Source of the DNA: Chara braunii
Lineage: Eukaryota; Streptophyta; Charophyceae; Charales; Characeae
Reading direction: 5' to 3'
Assembly: GCA_003427395.1 (NCBI GenBank)
Contig: BFEA01000026.1
Coordinates: 138,780 to 184,091, forward strand
Length of the DNA: 45,312 nucleotides
Shown: positions 1 through 9,889 of the stretch, one piece after another
Numbering within the stretch: position 1 is the first letter of the stretch
How the letters are laid out: each line of letters opens with the position of its first letter
Position numbers and translations under genes: made by a program
The notes under the pieces: generated by a model
What the model was told of the DNA's origin: nothing
What the model saw: only the letters and a program-made list of their open reading frames with translations
The model's database searches: none

Positions 1-171
1 GAGAGAGAGAGAGAGAGAGACACAATAAACCTCCAACCTCGGCCAACAGCTAAGTCTCCAACCCCGCAGCTCGTCGCACGCTACTTGCATCAATAGAATG
101 AGCAAAAGCGGAAGATTCATTCCTATTTTTCTCATCCTATCGATGGAATGTGTGTGTGTGTGTGTGGCGGG

Positions 172-224
<53 letters not shown>

Positions 225-395
225 TAAGTCTCAAACCCCACGCCTTGCTGCACGCTACTTGCATCGATAGAATGAGCAAATCAAAAAGTGGCAGTGTATG
301 TTCCCGCGTTTCAGCGGAAGATTCATTCCGATTTTGCTCATCCTATCGATGGAATATGTGTGTGTGTGTGTGTGTGTGTGGCAGGGGGGGGGAAG

Positions 396-439
<44 letters not shown>

Positions 440-495
440 CGATAAGTCTCCAACCCAACGCCTCGCCGCGCGCTACTTGCGTCGATAGAATGAGC
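1..495. repeat. Tandem ~200-bp compound satellite with (GT)n and (GA)n tracts
   Basis: Two full copies and a partial third (about 1-221, 222-435, 436-495). Each carries CTACTTGCATCGATAGAATG, GGAAGATTCATTCC and a CCTATCGATGGAAT box, followed by a GT run and then a GA run. It lies in the CK2 alpha intron left of exon 3. The GGAAGATTCATTCC..TTTTGC piece recurs with two mismatches at about 42568-42590, again next to a GA run, so the unit is dispersed. Confidence 0.85.
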
Positions 496-871
496 AAACT
501 GTCGCCATCAGAGAGTGTTGCTGTGCGCCACAACGTAGCCGTGGCGGGGTCCACTTGTTCCGCTAAAATACATTCTCATCACGGTGGAGTTCCAGTCTAC
601 TTGCTTGATGCCTTGCAAAAATCTCATAGAGTCATTGCAACGCATCAAGCAAGTAGACAGAGACCAGACCACACCCTACCCACCTCTCTAACACCAGCCC
701 GCCACTGAACTGGCTCATACGAAATCATGCTGCCAGGCTGATCATCCAGCACTAGGCAATGATTTGATAATGACATCTATGACATCAGCAAGTGGATATC
801 ACGATCAAACGGCTTGAGAATGAGAATCTATCAGAAAGAACCTGACCACAAGCACAAGCAACAGCACCCAC
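496..871. other. Intronic sequence without recognised feature
   Basis: Part of the CK2 alpha intron following exon 3. It holds a short inverted repeat: CTACTTGCTTGATGC near 597-612 against GCATCAAGCAAGTAG near 642-656. I searched it for the expected next kinase exon and saw none. Confidence 0.6.
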
Positions 872-1066
872 CTTCAGCAGCTCGTGGATGTAGTATCGGA
901 TGTCATAGTCAAGAAGAGTTGGATAGAGGACTTTGAAGTCTGTGTTGTTGACACACTCAAAGACAAGACTTGGTGTCTTCGACTGTGGGTCCCTGACGAT
1001 GTCGAGAAGTTTGATAATGTTGGGCCCTCCGCAAAGATTCTGCAATATCTTGATCTCACGTTTAAT
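872..1066 (-). CDS. CKA: CK2 alpha, third visible exon (alpha-C helix to hinge)
   Basis: A 195-nt, 65-codon exon from an acceptor GTAG (1070-1067) to a donor AAG|GTGGGT (GT at 871-870). It starts [17 protein letters not shown], giving the second half of the KKKKIKRE basic cluster and the conserved alpha-C glutamate. It continues through LLDIVRD and the hinge [10 protein letters not shown], and ends [13 protein letters not shown], just before the catalytic loop. The hinge residue is Cys where plant CK2 usually has Tyr and animal CK2 has His. The next exon, expected to carry the HRDVKPHN catalytic loop and the DWG motif, is not found in 1-871 and must lie left of the window. Confidence 0.95.
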
Positions 1067-1465
1067 CTACATTACACAAGCCAACAAGCCAACAAGCGAA
1101 AAAACAAACAAACAAACAAACACAAGATGCAAAGCAACAGTCAGCAATATCACTCGATAACTTATGCTAAATACAATGACCATATCTTAAACCACCAGAA
1201 CACCCCCCCCCCCTTGTTGTAGAAAATTCTTCGTCACCTACTCCGAAAATTCTGCAGCACGGGACTACCGGACCACGATGGCTGGCGACGCCAGCCAAAA
1301 CCGAAAAATGTGCGCCACCGGCGGTTCGGAAACGTTTGGCGCACAATGAAACAGCACCAGGCCCAGGTGTACTGGCGGTTTAATGAGCAATCTTCGATCT
1401 ATTTGACCGTTTGACTCGTTTTCAGCATATATTCCTTCACTCACGGACTCATGGGGTCAACTCAC
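1067..1465 (-). other. Intron between CK2 alpha exons 2 and 3 (399 nt)
   Basis: A phase-0 GT-AG intron set by exon ends at 1466 and 1066. It contains an AAAC microsatellite (about 1097-1122), a run of C (1203-1212), and near 1357-1385 a sequence matching one end of the TTTAAAC-type inverted-repeat element found intact at 40174-40308. Confidence 0.9.
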
Positions 1466-1595
1466 CTTCTTCTTCTTCACAGGCTTCAGAATCTTGATGA
1501 TACACTTCTCTCCCGTGTCAGCGTTGATACCCTCGAACACTTCGCTGTACTTTCCGCGGCCAACCTTGCGCACAACTTCATAGTCATCCTGATCA
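1466..1595 (-). CDS. CKA: CK2 alpha, second visible exon (glycine-rich loop and catalytic lysine)
   Basis: A 130-nt exon: one base completing the split Gly codon, then 43 codons. It is bounded by an acceptor ending CTTCAG (revcomp of 1596-1601) and a donor GTGAG (1465-1461). It begins [11 protein letters not shown], carries the CK2 nucleotide-binding loop [11 protein letters not shown], the ATP-anchoring lysine in CIIKIL, and ends with the lysine cluster PVKKKK. In this family the cluster continues as KKKKIKRE and serves in substrate recognition, heparin binding and nuclear import. The phase fits both neighbouring exons exactly. No stop or missing key residue is seen. Confidence 0.95.
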
Positions 1596-2046
1596 CTGAA
1601 GAACAGAAAGCAGCAAAGACCGTCCACATTCCAAGAGCAATCAGTCTCCCTGATCTCATCTCTTTTTCATAACCGAATGGCAGCAGTTAGACTAAAAAAA
1701 GGACATCCTAAAGACGATGCACAGAATACCTTACTTTGTTGCTCTTGATTCAAGGAGCGCCAGATGCCGCCAAGACAAAGGCAAGCTCTGTGCTCGCCTC
1801 GAGCAGTCAGAACATGGCCTACGTCAAGGTTCAACTAAAGCCCGGTTAGGGGGTCGGTATGCATAGGGTTCCAACGAGTTTTAAATTTTAATTCTAAACG
1901 TGTGAGGTTCAACCAACAGTACATTTCCCAGCCATTCTCTTCCTATAAACCGTTAACGAACGAGCCACATTCTTCCTTCAGGAATCGGCCTACCGGATCA
2001 ATACGGCTCGCAGTGAGTGCAAGGGACCAAAAAACAACAAAAAAGC

Positions 2047-2140
2047 CTCAAAGGTGCCGCTGGTTTAAACTTTAATGGGCTAGCACCATAAATGGGCATC
2101 GGGAAAAGAAGGCTCAAAGGTGCCGCTGGTTTAAACTTTA
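2047..2140. repeat. 28-bp direct repeat, two perfect copies
   Basis: Identical 28-mers at 2047-2074 and 2113-2140, both containing GGTGCCGCTGGTTTAAAC, 66 bp apart. The GGTTTAAAC end resembles the termini of the inverted-repeat element at 40174-40308, so these may be decayed element ends. Confidence 0.8.
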
Positions 2141-2721
2141 AAGGGAATATTCTCCATCTATTTTTATCCTGAATCCAATAAGGAATTTCTTTTTCTTTCC
2201 CTCCATTCATGGCATAAGAGCATGTCAGGGCCTGAATCAGTTGTCCATCGCCCTCTCTAAGATACTCGGACGGCCATATGGCAAGCGATTAGTGTGACAG
2301 CTGCAAGAAGGGGGATTCAGGCATTATCAGAAACAATACAGAAGATGGTTGACACGCAGCAGAGGAGAGCGAGGGCATATTAGCGTGACAGTTATAAAAA
2401 TATTTGGGTTAACAATCAAATTATCCTTCGGCCTAGGAGAAAACGAATGCGGTGTGGGTGGGGGAGGGCGGGGGAGGAGGTCATTCTTGAAACTGAAAGG
2501 ACCCCCTCCACTTCCGGATGCACAGCAGGGAGCATGCTTTCGACAAGCAAAGGGGAAAAGGAGCTCATTCTTGAAACTGTAACAGCTCCCAGCTCCGCTA
2601 TAAACTAAATCGGCCAAGGATATGAAACAGGTGAGGAGATGGATGCTGCCATAGCAGCAGCTCCAGCTGATTCGAAGAGGATAAACATAGATGTAAGGGA
2701 GGGATGCTGTCGGCGTGGCAC

Positions 2722-3048
2722 AAGTAGCGTGATGGTGTGAGCAAGTGCAGGTGATGGCAGCAGACAAGCGCGACTACGGTCTTCACCCGAATAGAACACC
2801 CGGTCATTGTAGCTCTATTTGAGCACACCTTTCAGCCCAGATACGGCGATAATTACCAGGCATTCTATTCACATGAAGACTGTACATGGGCCGCTTCTAT
2901 TCGGGTGAAGACGGTACACGGGCCGCTTCGAAGCCCGTGTCCTGTGGATTCTTTTTGCAGGACCACAGTATAGACGAGGAGAGAGATCATCAGTAGCAGA
3001 AGTAGCGTGATGGTGTGAGCAAGTGCGGGTGATAGCAGAAGATAAGCG
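2722..3048. repeat. Direct repeat pair, ~48 bp
   Basis: Positions 2722-2768 recur at 3000-3047 with a few substitutions; both contain AAGTAGCGTGATGGTGTGAG. The pair flanks one hairpin element and a stray element end, which suggests segmental duplication around these insertions. Confidence 0.7.
2775..2884. mobile_element. Pogo-like hairpin MITE, diverged copy
   Basis: About 110 bp with TA at both ends (2775-2776 and 2883-2884). The termini are CGGTCTTCACCCGAATAG and, inverted, CAGTCTTCATGTGAATAG. The arms pair imperfectly across most of the length. It is the same family as the perfect copy at 3377-3485. A further isolated right end (CTATTCGGGTGAAGACGGTA) lies at about 2897-2916. Confidence 0.65.
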
Positions 3049-3376
3049 CCCGCTAGACAGGCAGCGTCAAAGCCAGTTCCGAGTGGGTACTTCCAAGAAC
3101 ACAGTACACAGACGAGGAGTGTGCGCTCTCGTGCGTTAAGGACGAAAATAGAACAGAAGATCGCCCTGAACGCAATCTGATAGACTGACTGGGTTCATAA
3201 AGCGTGTGAGCTTAGGCCATACACCAGTAGGCACTTTTTGTACAAAATCTCTGGACGTGATTGCGGTCACATTCATCCAGGCACGGCGGTAATTGCAGTC
3301 AGAGGCATTCAGGAAAGTCCGAATGTGCATGCACTTCTTGAGACTGGGTTCACAAATTTTCTGAGACTCGTGCGAC

Positions 3377-3485
3377 TACAGTCTTCCCCCGAATACAACG
3401 TACGGTCATTATAGCTGAATTTAGACTGAAAGATACACCAAATTCAGCTATAATGACCGTACGTTGTATTCGGGGGAAGACTGTA
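3377..3485. mobile_element. Perfect hairpin MITE, pogo-like (Tc1/mariner-type TA target)
   Basis: Arms 3376-3422 and 3440-3486 are exact reverse complements over 47 nt, with a 17-nt loop. TA flanks both ends (3377-3378 and 3484-3485), and the element begins CAGTCTTCCCCCGAATACAA. A TA duplication with a CAGT-type terminus fits pogo-like non-autonomous elements; the family assignment is inference. There is no coding capacity. It sits in the CK2 alpha intron, so its transcript would form a 47-bp stem. Confidence 0.8.
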
Positions 3486-4262
3486 GTGTTGGTGGGGTGT
3501 TTGGTGTTTAAAGCTAAGGGTTGTTTAGAAATCCAGAAACTTCCGACTAAGAAGAGAGAAAACCGAAGAAGTCCGAATAAGAAGAGAGAAGAAAGAATAT
3601 GAGGAGCACGATCTCCTGCATTTGGGCGCGAGAGTAGAAGAAATTTCTGGCCCTCGTTCCGTCGCTCAGATCGCACTCCTATAAACATCCCGCGTTGGAC
3701 TGTGTGTGCCCTTGCTTGGGCTTAAATGAGAGAATTGAGATTCGTAGATTGGTTCATGAACTTCTTCCTTTCTTGAAGATGACCCTGATCTCCACTTCCT
3801 GCTTATCCTCTTCCTCTGTAGACAGAAGAATGAGAGGTCTTCAGTGACAGAACAGGAAGACTATGCAGGTAAGTACGAGGGCAAACATAGTCCATATAAT
3901 TCAATTTATGTAAACTCTTTTGTACTTTATTGAATGCAAAAGGATGACAGATACGACCGCGTACTTATACACCGATAAATGCGTCTAGAGTTCTTTCATT
4001 GACAAGATAGACATTGTTAGGTGATTGCACTCGATGGCATCCATCTCCCCTCCCACACAGCTACAGCTCCATTAGCTGCAAGTCCACTCACACTCACTGG
4101 CAAGCCCACGTGAGGGAAGGAGCACCGCTATAGACTGTTTGCTAGTAGGAATCGCATACAGCATAAGGTACAACAATAAACAACTTACAATATATGTATA
4201 GAACAAATTACTTGTTGAAAATCCGATCTCCGATCGCTTTCTTCCTGCATTAATCATACTAG

Positions 4263-4275
4263 ATGATATGTCGCG

Positions 4276-4327
<52 letters not shown>

Positions 4328-4377
4328 CGCACACACACAGGCGGGTAATGCCTTCATAGTGAAGGCAATTGACCGAT

Positions 4378-4429
<52 letters not shown>

Positions 4430-4452
4430 CCCGCACACACACAGGCGGGCGC
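4263..4452. repeat. Two (CT)n tracts, each followed by a CCCCGCACACACACAGGCGGG box
   Basis: CT runs at about 4280-4325 and 4381-4427, each followed by the same CCGCACACACACAGGCGGG box. This makes a duplicated ~105-bp unit. It is opposite in orientation to the GA runs at 170-436 in the same transcript. Confidence 0.85.
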
Positions 4453-5063
4453 CCATCTCTTGCGCGCCCTTCTCTATCTCGCTCCTCTCCCTTCCCTTCC
4501 CCCTCTCTCTGATATACGCCTCTCCCCCTGTCCCACGTGGCGCATTCTTCCATCACTTCCTCCCTGCATTAGTATAAAAATAAACATCCAGAGATACAAA
4601 ACTAGCGGCTCGGCACATGCGCCCAAGCGATAACAAGGAAGGTATTTATTCGCTAATAATCAGTACTTGGCAAGTAATCACCATCACTCTTAACCATTCA
4701 TTTGCACCTATTCTCAATCACTCTAATCACTCGTTCGAGCATATTCACCATCACCCGATGTACATTCCTGATTGGCGTAACAGCGGCTCGCGCTCGCAAG
4801 ACGGTCACCAACAACAATCATCGCGCATAATTTTTATTCACCCCCCCTCGCCTCCTCAAAGCCACTGATAACATGGCGTATTATCAAAAGTTGGAACACT
4901 ATGCATCTGGACAGAAAAACGATGTAAGTGCATATAAGTGCATGGAGAAACAAATGTCAATGTCCTCGATTTCCATCCGATCAACGACAACTTGTTGAAA
5001 TCCGATAAGAGAGGAAGAAAAAGACGGGCGGGTGGGAGGAGCACAAACGCTCGCAACGTTGGC

Positions 5064-5174
5064 TACCCTTCTTCCCCCAAATACAGCGGACGGCGATTAT
5101 AGCCGTATTTGGGGTATCTTCCAGTCTAAATGCGGCTATAATGACCGTACGTTGTATTCGGGAGAAGACGGGTA
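5064..5174. mobile_element. Pogo-like hairpin MITE, third copy
   Basis: TA at 5064-5065 and 5173-5174. The right terminus inverted reads CCCGTCTTCTCCCGAATACA, and the left is CCCTTCTTCCCCCAAATACA. Both arms carry the GATTATAGCC / TCATTATAGCC core seen in the perfect copy. Total ~111 bp. The arms have drifted, mostly in the left half. Confidence 0.7.
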
Positions 5175-5330
5175 GGAGAGGGCACGCGGAGCTGAACAGG
5201 AGGAACGTTAGGCAGAGCAGGGGGCACACACACCAATACTGAACGCGAAAACACATACAAAAAACAGAAATCCCAAGACGACAGACCGGCGCACAGCCGG
5301 GATCGATTACATACATACTGCAAGGCAAAC

Positions 5331-5472
5331 AGATAAGAACTCTCCCCCTCTCAAATCAAGTCAACAGAAAAGGGTAGGCTGTCCTCCACTACAAGGGTCA
5401 GGGCATGAGAGCAACCAGATAAGAACTCTCCCTCCCTCTCAAATCAAGCCAACAGAAAAGGGTAGGCTGTCC
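5331..5472. repeat. ~55-bp direct repeat, offset 86 bp
   Basis: AGATAAGAACTCTCCC through AGAAAAGGGTAGGCTGTCCT occurs at 5331-5384 and again at 5417-5472 with small differences. Confidence 0.8.
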
Positions 5473-5675
5473 TGCACCCCCCGTCCCCATCCCCCCGTCC
5501 CCCAAACCGGAAGTAAAGCGAAACAAACAAATTACCACAGTGTGGGGACCACACAGGTTTAACAAGAGAGTTGGCCTCGCTGCTCGCCGCTCGCCCATAT
5601 GCTATGGAGAGTGGTGACAGTATTGTACCAAGTTCAACAGACTTACATCCTCCCCAGCCTTCACATGAGATAACG

Positions 5676-5841
5676 GGGGCCAAGTCCCACTAGCAGCGTT
5701 GAGCTACCTCAACGCCTGAATCTGGACGTGTTTGTGGAGACGTGCAGTTCAGGAAACTCAACACCATTTCTGAACATCTCCGCAAAAGCATCCAGATTCA
5801 GGCGTTGAGGTGGCTCAACGCTGCTAGTTGGACTTGGCCCC
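5676..5841. mobile_element. 166-bp foldback element with 51-nt arms
   Basis: The left arm 5676-5726 (starting GGGGCCAAGTCCCACTAGCA) and the right arm 5791-5841 are reverse complements with two mismatches over 51 nt. Weaker pairing continues inward, so almost the whole 166 bp folds back. There is no coding capacity and no clear target duplication. It shares no sequence with the TA-flanked hairpins and is a different family. It lies in the CK2 alpha intron. Confidence 0.75.
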
Positions 5842-5949
5842 GGGTTCGGCACGGAAAAGATATGCCGAAGAGGGGGGACCAAATAATGAAAGGAAACCAA
5901 CCGACAACAAAGCATCACGCCACCATCTCCAAAACCTTGGTAATAACTT

Positions 5950-5974
5950 AAAAAAAAAAAAAAAAAAAAAAAAA
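5950..5974. repeat. Poly(A) run
   Basis: A run of about 24 A, preceded and followed by ACCTTGGTAATA (5935-5946 and about 5975-5986). The repeated flank suggests a target duplication or slippage around the A-run. Confidence 0.6.
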
Positions 5975-6379
5975 CCTTGGTAATAGACAGAGGACAAGGT
6001 TCGCTCGCGTGTGGGCAAGCGCCAAACAACCAGAAGGAACATGAATCATCCCAAAGACAAGCCCACAATTGGGGAAAAAGAAGAGAGCATTCCCCAGCGA
6101 GCGGAGCGTAGGCCGGTGCGAAGCAATCTCGAGCGAGCAGAGCGTAGGCCAGTGCGAGCGGGAGAGAGATAGAACAAGCAGAGGCACGAGAAAGCGGCGA
6201 CAACGAAGGAAATCAAGCGCGAGCGGGCGGGCGAAGGCAGGCAAGCAGGCGCAAGCCGGCGCAAGCAAGTGTGGTGGCGACGTAATTTAGCGATAGGAGA
6301 GATGCGAGCGAGTGCCAGGAAGAGCGACCGAGTCCGAACAGGCGGGCGGGCGGGCGCCAGCATGAACACGCCCCAGAGG

Positions 6380-6720
6380 GACGAGTAGGGAGGAAGAAGA
6401 CGTCAACAAGCGCGAGAAGAGGGCGAGAAGGGGAGAGAAGGCGCCGGCGAGCGCAAGAAGACGCCAACGAGCGCAAGAGGGCGACCATGAACACACCCCA
6501 GAGGGGCGAGTAGGCGCGAGAAGACGCGAACACCGGCGAGAAGGGGCGACAAGGCGCCAACAAGCGCAAGAATGCACCAGCGAGCGCAAGAAGGCGCCAA
6601 CAAGCACAAGAAGGCACCAGCAAGCGCAAGAAGGCGCGGCCGCGGGCAAGAAGGCGCGGCCGCGGGCAAGAAGGCGCGCCAGCAAGCACAAGTGGGCGCG
6701 AGAAGGCACGAAAAGAATGA
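6380..6720. repeat. GC-rich minisatellite, ~20-22 bp units
   Basis: Repeated units of the form CAAGCGCAAGAAGGCGCCAA or CGAGCGCAAGAAGGCACCAG run across the interval, with a duplicated CGCGGCCGCGGGCAAGAAGG near 6635-6675. Long open frames here only reflect the repeat's composition. Confidence 0.75.
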
Positions 6721-7165
6721 GAAGTTGCGTCGACGGACATAAGCAGAGGACGAAGCAAAGAGTATCACAGGGGAATTTCACAACAGGATCGAGAGAAGGA
6801 AATTGAGTGGGCAAGTCAGAGGTCCATCAACACAAATGAACCGAGATGGGAGAAAGAGAATTACAAGAGGCAGTGGAAGACACAGAGGGACACAGAGGAA
6901 GACATGCGTGGAGATGTACTAGGTGTGGATACAAAACGCAAAGGGAAACGCGCGCAGGTCTAGAGCACAACTTGAGCGCGCGAAAACACAAACTAGGGGG
7001 AAAACAAATACGCGCAGGCACCAAACAAGAAATTAGGGGAAGAAAATACCTACGCGAACAAGTACCCACCCGTACCCAACTTCAATCAGGTATAAGCGAT
7101 GAGAGACCCGGTTATGATCAAAGGACGATAAACGAGGGGATCAACAGCTCAAAAAAAAAGGACAG

Positions 7166-7284
7166 CCCATAAAAAGAGAGACCTCTTATATCTGATATCT
7201 GATTGAAGTTGATCTCCTCGGAGAAAAGGCGAACCCATAAAAAGAGAGACCTTCTCTTATATCTGATATCTGATTGAAGTAGAT
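7166..7284. repeat. ~50-bp direct repeat, offset 68 bp
   Basis: CCCATAAAAAGAGAGACC plus TTATATCTGATATCTGATTG occurs at 7166-7209 and again at 7234-7280, with a 3-bp indel. Confidence 0.8.
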
Positions 7285-7289
7285 CCCCG

Positions 7290-8560
7290 CAAGAAGGCAC
7301 GAAAGAGAGAAGTACAAATACATACATACTCCACGGAGACACTACATACATACTCCAAGGAGAGACGGGCCGAGTGGAGAAAAGGAGAACCCAGAAAAAG
7401 ATCAAAGTCGAACAATTACCCCTTAAAGCTCTGTACTTACAATCAGCAAACCGATACCGTTTTCCCTGAAACAGAGCACACCCTTGATTTCGGACGTACG
7501 GGAAGAGCTATATATCCGGCCCGATTACAGTCTTGATGGGGGGGCGTTATGATCGGGGGAAGAGGGCAGGTGAAGCCGAGAAAGAAAGAGATCCAATTGA
7601 TTGCGCACCACCAAGAAACGAGAAAGTAGAAGAAAGAGAGAGAGAGAGAGAGAAACAGTGGAAAACAGAGAAAAAGGGAGCAAGAGAAAGACGATGTGAG
7701 TGAGACGCCAGCTGAACAAATGCATTATAAAACGTTGGAGCGAAGGTGATAGCCTCCTGCAAGGATTCATAAGAAAGGCAACCAACAGGTACATGGAATG
7801 AACCACCATCAACGACGCGCGAGGAGAGACCCACACACGAATACGAGCTAAGACGTAGGGCAAATGCGGAATGGACGGAAGAAAAGACGCGGAAAGAGTG
7901 TGAACAGAAGCAAAAGATGACATTGTCCTCTTTTCTCATTTAAGTTTTTCCTTCAGATACTTGTTGTCTTACACTCCCTCCTTAAAAAACATCCTCTGTC
8001 ACGCATAAATCGAGAAATGGTCTAAATTATTATTAAAAAAAAAAAAAAAAACCGTCCTTTGACATCAGAAATTCTGACACTCCGCTGAATTTCCCCTTCC
8101 GTCCTGACCTCTCACATAAGCACGCAGAAGGCATTGCATCATCCTTCGACATCTCTGCACGGAATTTCAACTTCACAGTCATATGCTGCCAACGGAATAC
8201 CGGAGGGGGAACGTGCAAGCTGCTTCCTTCTCCGAAGCAGAACGCCCCTGCCTCTCCCACTTCGAGAGACTGCAAGGGGGGAAAAGGAGGGAAGGGGGGG
8301 GGGGGAGGGAGGAAGGGGGCGGAAGGGGAAGGGCAGGGCGGAAGAGGGCGGGGGGGAAGCAGAGGGCAGGAGGGGGGGATCTGCAACCGTCCTCCTTTTT
8401 CGAGGAGGACGGCTGCACTATGAACAGCACTGGAGGATGTCATTACTGCTAAGGGGGGGCGTTCTATTCGACGCACGAAGTCGTAGACGCGAATTCATAG
8501 AGACTACTGATGCCTGCGTTTGCATGATTAATGCCCAGGCGTTTAAATTGAGAGAAAGCG
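7290..8560. other. Intronic, purine-rich low-complexity DNA
   Basis: Contains a short GA run (7636-7661), an A run (8035-8051), a G-rich polypurine tract (about 8270-8380) and a small hairpin CCGTCCTCC...GGAGGACGG (8388-8412). G-rich boxes followed by GCGTTATGATCG (7538-7556) or GCGTTCTATTCG (8452-8470) resemble truncated right ends of the pogo-like hairpins. No gene seen. Confidence 0.5.
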
Positions 8561-8662
8561 GGGATACAGCCATTCCAGAAACTCGCATAACCCGCATAGC
8601 TTCACCTGACAGGGATACAATCATTCCAGAAACTCGCATAACCCGCATAGCTTCACCTGACA
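8561..8662. repeat. 51-bp tandem duplication
   Basis: Copies 8561-8611 and 8612-8662 differ at two or three bases; each contains CATTCCAGAAACTCGCATAA. The near identity points to a recent duplication. Confidence 0.9.
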
Positions 8663-9036
8663 GACATAGCGACGTTTCTTCTCCTCTCTCCCCTCCCCCT
8701 CCCCTCCCCCCCTCGCGGCCCCGCCCTCCTTCCCCCTCCTCTCCCCCCCCCAGCGGGCCGGTCGAGAGAAGTTCCTCGCTAAATGATTACTCGTCAGTTG
8801 CTGCTACTTCTGCAACGAAAGTAATAAGAACCACAAGGGCGAACTCCCATTCTCCCTTTCGTGGGTGCATTTACCCGCAATTACGTGCGGATTCAGTCCA
8901 AGTCCAAATTTCAGCTTCTTCTCATTCACATGCAAGGCAGGACGACGAACTCGACTTGCCATTCACCGCGCAATCCTTCTCAGCAATCGACTTGTACATA
9001 ATGGAATTCAATCACACGAAAGGATTGCCGTAGACG

Positions 9037-9740
9037 ATATATATATATCGTCACAAAGATATCAGAGCGCAAAAACGAAAAAAAACACGAAAAAAATCAA
9101 TTCTTTTTTATCTTCTTACTTACAACTCCCCCTGTTCAAAACCTCTTTTGCGTACAAGGCCCCGCCCACGTGGATGTAGGTTATATCGGAACGACAGACA
9201 ATCAAAGAGAACCATCCAGAGGTCGTCACACGGGTGATCGTCCATATCATTTCAGTAATCAGTACAGAACATACACTTATTTCGTGCAACAAACGCATTC
9301 ACATGAACGGGGAAGAAATGAAATGCACATATATATCATCGTCACAAAGATATCAGAGCGCAAAAGCGAAATAAAAAAAAGAAAATATCATTTCATTTTT
9401 CATCTTCTTACTCACAACTCCCCTTGTTCAAAACCTCTTGCGTACAAGGCCGCCCACGTGGATGTAGGTTGAGCGGCGGCTGCCCTTACCCCCGTGTGTC
9501 ATATCGACCCACTTGCACACAGCCAAAAGGCAAAGAGGCCAAGAAAAGAGGAAGGGAACAGCGACATATATTGTATACACATAGAAAATATATCATCACA
9601 TGGATATGAGAGCGCAAAAGCGAAAAGAAAAAAGAAAACAACGAATTTGTTTTTTTATATCTTCTTCCTTACAACTCCCCCTGTTCAGAACCTCTTGCGT
9701 ACGAGGCCGCCCACGTGGATATATTGAGCGGCGGCTGTCC
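9037..9740. repeat. Three tandem ~150-bp repeats, each with a CCACGTGG palindrome
   Basis: Copies at about 9037-9190, 9330-9475 and 9586-9740 (starts spaced about 290 and 255 bp). Each runs ATATATCRTC...GAGCGCAAAA.CGAAA, an A/T-rich middle, ACAACTCCCCCTGTTCA, CCTCTTGCGTAC.AGGC, then CCACGTGG. The palindromes lie at 9166-9173, 9454-9461 and 9711-9718. CACGTG is the core of the plant G-box. A role here is speculation. The array sits just downstream of the exon-1 donor in transcript order. Confidence 0.8.
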
Positions 9741-9840
9741 CCATATATACATGATATGTATATATATCGTCTATAGATAATATACATACATGATATGTAT
9801 ATATATCGTCATAACATGCATATATATCGTTATAGAGCAC
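9740..9840. repeat. AT-rich ATATATCGT / CATGATATGTAT repeat
   Basis: Several copies of ATACATGATATGTATATATATCGTC, with palindromic TATA/ATAT character. Confidence 0.7.
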
Positions 9841-9889
9841 TATCCGGTGAACCGTAGGCAAAGAGGGAGAAGGGGACAACTATACATAC

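Larger units (their letters stand above)
1596..9889 (-). other. Large intron (8294 nt) of the CK2 alpha gene
   Basis: Inferred directly from the two flanking exons, which are in phase (TGG GG | T GAT), with a GTATGT donor at 9889 and a CAG acceptor at 1596. I see no convincing exon inside. The content is almost wholly repeats: pogo-like hairpin elements, GA/CT microsatellites, a 166-bp foldback, a GC-rich 20-bp-scale minisatellite, several tandem duplications, and a triplicated ~150-bp unit next to the donor. Each is listed separately. An unseen gene nested in the intron cannot be excluded. Confidence 0.85.

Noticed and set aside
1-871. Search for the next CK2 alpha exon with the catalytic loop
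   Set aside because: No HRDVKPHN or DWG-like coding was seen on the minus strand; the region is satellite and intron.
6213-6814. Overlapping minus-strand frames of 121-181 codons, Leu/Ala/Arg-rich
   Set aside because: All are translations of the GC-rich minisatellite in different frames.
8134-9033. 299-codon plus-strand open frame
   Set aside because: It is Gly/Arg/Pro-rich across polypurine and C-rich tracts and includes the 51-bp tandem duplication. It lies within the CK2 alpha intron on the other strand and shows no domain; composition explains its length.
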